Shown here in pieces: positions 15,782-15,870 of a stretch of DNA of 15,870 nt; within the stretch, counting starts at the first letter, position 1; the number at the start of each line of letters is the position of its first letter. Made by a program: the position numbers and the translations under genes. The DNA comes from Rikenellaceae bacterium (GTDB lineage: Bacteria; Bacteroidota; Bacteroidia; Bacteroidales; Rikenellaceae): NCBI GenBank assembly GCA_902362705.1, contig CABIXK010000005.1, positions 177,335-193,204 on the forward strand. Direction: 5' to 3'. The notes under the pieces are model-generated. The model was not told the DNA's origin and did no database searches. It worked only from the letters and a program-made list of their open reading frames with translations.

Positions 15782-15870
15782 CGTTGTGCGGGGGCGATCC
15801 CTGCGGGGCGAGTGGAAGTGGGGGGGGCAGGCCGTGGCCAGCGCGAGTTGCGGGCCTTCGCCGCCGGGGG

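Noticed and set aside
1..15870. A mobile island, defence system or other novel accessory system
   Set aside because: All genes are housekeeping families in compact operons with uniform base composition; no integrase, transposase, attachment repeat, toxin pair or nuclease-effector cluster is present.

Overview
This window looks like ordinary chromosomal core sequence from a GC-rich member of the Bacteroidota, plausibly Rikenellaceae/Alistipes-like. That assignment is inference. It rests on Bacteroidota-type -7 promoter elements (TAnnTTTG) upstream of genes, a six-gene Na+-NQR operon, A/C-rich leaders before start codons without Shine-Dalgarno sequences, and protein styles typical of the phylum (short TatD, iPGM, tandem LytM peptidases). 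I see no insertion sequence, phage gene, CRISPR array, tRNA or rRNA.

Region 1 (1-2644, minus strand) is a tight operon read right to left. Two paralogous membrane-anchored M23/LytM peptidases are followed by a HAD-family phosphatase, with 1-nt gaps between the genes. It fires from a good -33/-7 promoter at 2614-2644. The same intergenic stretch carries a plus-strand -7 element for alaS, so the two divergent promoters overlap.

Region 2 (2682-6852, plus strand) holds alaS (alanyl-tRNA synthetase) and gpmI (cofactor-independent phosphoglycerate mutase) 16 nt apart. It ends at a strong hairpin, 6892-6930, that can terminate transcription from both sides.

Region 3 (6957-9751, minus strand) is a second compact operon: a short TatD-type metal hydrolase, TcdA-like tRNA t6A cyclase, a D-2-hydroxyacid dehydrogenase, and a ProXp/YbaK-type aminoacyl-tRNA deacylase. 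Three of its neighbours in this window (alaS, the deacylase, tcdA) act on tRNA, but they are in different operons, so a functional link is only suggestive.

Region 4 (9957-15727, plus strand) is the complete nqrABCDEF operon for the sodium-pumping NADH:quinone oxidoreductase. All expected cofactor residues are visible: covalent-FMN threonines in NqrB and NqrC, the four membrane cysteines of NqrD/NqrE, and the 2Fe-2S cysteines, FAD and NADH motifs of NqrF. It is preceded by a roughly 200-nt non-coding leader with a perfect inverted repeat and a G-free stretch. It is closed by a strong intrinsic terminator at 15750-15781.

I did not find an undescribed system. The items most worth a second look are regulatory: the overlapping divergent promoters, the palindrome before nqrA, and real Shine-Dalgarno sequences inside the nqr operon of a phylum that rarely uses them. 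The SGGT variant of the NqrC flavinylation site is also worth checking.
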